Assembly: GCA_029560815.1 (NCBI GenBank)
Contig: JAKQKF010000051.1
Location: 1 to 6,415 of the forward strand
Direction of reading: 5' to 3'
DNA: 6,415 nt
DNA from: a bacterium
Lineage (GTDB): Bacteria > KSB1 > UBA2214
The notes beneath the pieces are model-generated. The model was not told the origin of the DNA. It saw nothing but the letters and a program-made list of their open reading frames with translations, and made no database searches. Position 1 is the first letter of the stretch; every line of letters starts with the position of its first letter. Positions 5,947 to 6,415 of this stretch are shown here, one piece after another. The position numbers were made by a program, and so were the translations under genes.

Positions 5947-6415
5947 ATGCGCCGTTCCGGCATCTGCCTTTTTCTGCTGCTGTTGGCGGGCGGTGCAGCC
6001 GCCCGGCCCGATCTGATCCCCCTGCCCCGCCTGATGACGGCCGGAGAAGGAGTCTATACCCTCACCGCTTCGACCTCTCTCTACTATGACCCCTCAGTCC
6101 CGGAGCTGCAGGGCTATGCGGAGCGTTTCGCCGCCGGGCTGCGCCGCACAACCGGCCTGCCTTTGCCCCTGCAGATCCTGCCCGGTGACACCACTGCCGG
6201 CGACGCCCTCTATTTTACCGCCCATGGCGCCCGCCCGGAATGGGGCTCCGAAGGGTACAGCCTGGAAGTGACTTCCGCGGGCGGGCGCATTCGCGCCAAC
6301 GCCGCCCCCGGTTTCTTTTACGGCATGCAGACCCTGCTGCAGCTGCTTCCCCCGGTAGTGGGCTCGTCCGAGCCGGTCACCGGCACAGCCTGGCGGATGG
6401 AATGCGTGACCGTCC
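5947..6415 (+). CDS. Second GH20 beta-N-acetylhexosaminidase-like protein, N-terminal part (3' partial)
   Basis: The frame is open from the ATG at 5947 to the end of the window (156 codons plus one base) with no stop. Residues 1-19 form a Sec signal peptide: MRRSG, a Leu-rich core, then GGAAA before RP, with likely cleavage after Ala19. The rest matches a GH20b N-terminal domain: LIPLP just after the signal, EGYSLEV near the middle, and AAPGFFYGMQTLLQLLP near the end. The same landmarks occur in the gene before it (LIPLP, EGYTLEI, ARPAGLFYGVQTLRQLWP), so the two are paralogues. The catalytic TIM barrel with its Asp-Glu pair would begin just beyond the window, so catalytic competence cannot be judged. 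Unlike its neighbour it has no lipobox and is probably a soluble periplasmic or secreted protein. The start is supported by GGAG 7 nt upstream, and the gene follows its neighbour by 4 nt, surely in one transcript. Confidence 0.9.
   Translation, partial: MRRSGICLFLLLLAGGAAARPDLIPLPRLMTAGEGVYTLTASTSLYYDPSVPELQGYAERFAAGLRRTTGLPLPLQILPGDTTAGDALYFTAHGARPEWGSEGYSLEVTSAGGRIRANAAPGFFYGMQTLLQLLPPVVGSSEPVTGTAWRMECVTV

Overview
This 6.4 kb window is a compact, GC-rich cluster on the + strand holding four exported glycosidases. By eye the base composition is about 60% GC or more. In order it contains: a GH29-type alpha-L-fucosidase whose 5' end lies outside the window (1-2045); a Tat-exported, NAD-dependent GH109-type alpha-N-acetylgalactosaminidase of the Gfo/Idh/MocA fold (2055-3440); a GH20 beta-N-acetylhexosaminidase predicted to be a lipoprotein (3573-5942); and the first ~156 codons of a second GH20 protein that runs off the 3' end (5947-6415). 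No RNA genes, transposons, CRISPR arrays, regulators or transporters are visible.

Organisation: genes 1 and 2 are separated by 9 nt, with a strong Shine-Dalgarno sequence starting in the stop codon of gene 1. Genes 3 and 4 are separated by 4 nt, with the Shine-Dalgarno of gene 4 inside the last codons of gene 3. The only real non-coding stretch is the 132-nt gap between genes 2 and 3. It carries a 9-bp direct repeat and an imperfect hairpin without a T-tract. The window therefore looks like two tightly coupled gene pairs in one operon or two adjacent ones.

Function: fucosidase, alpha-GalNAcase and beta-hexosaminidases together remove the sugars found on host-type or mucin-type glycans: alpha-fucose, alpha-GalNAc (for example the A-type blood-group determinant) and beta-GlcNAc/GalNAc. 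This is a degradative locus for amino-sugar-rich fucosylated glycans. The fucosidase and the complete GH20 enzyme end in the same accessory module: a small HYTLD-containing chitobiase/hexosaminidase C-terminal-like domain followed by an F5/8-type-C-like beta-sandwich ending in a nearly identical GAGGKAWLFVDEI motif. They may share a targeting or glycan-binding function.

Organism: Sec signal peptides, a lipobox and a Tat signal on degradative enzymes suggest a diderm bacterium. The enzyme set and the C-terminal module recall Bacteroidota and related FCB or Planctomycetes/Verrucomicrobia-type glycan degraders. No SusC/SusD pair is visible and the GC content is high for gut Bacteroides. I cannot assign a phylum from this window. 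All four genes belong to recognisable families, and I found no clear sign of a wholly new system.
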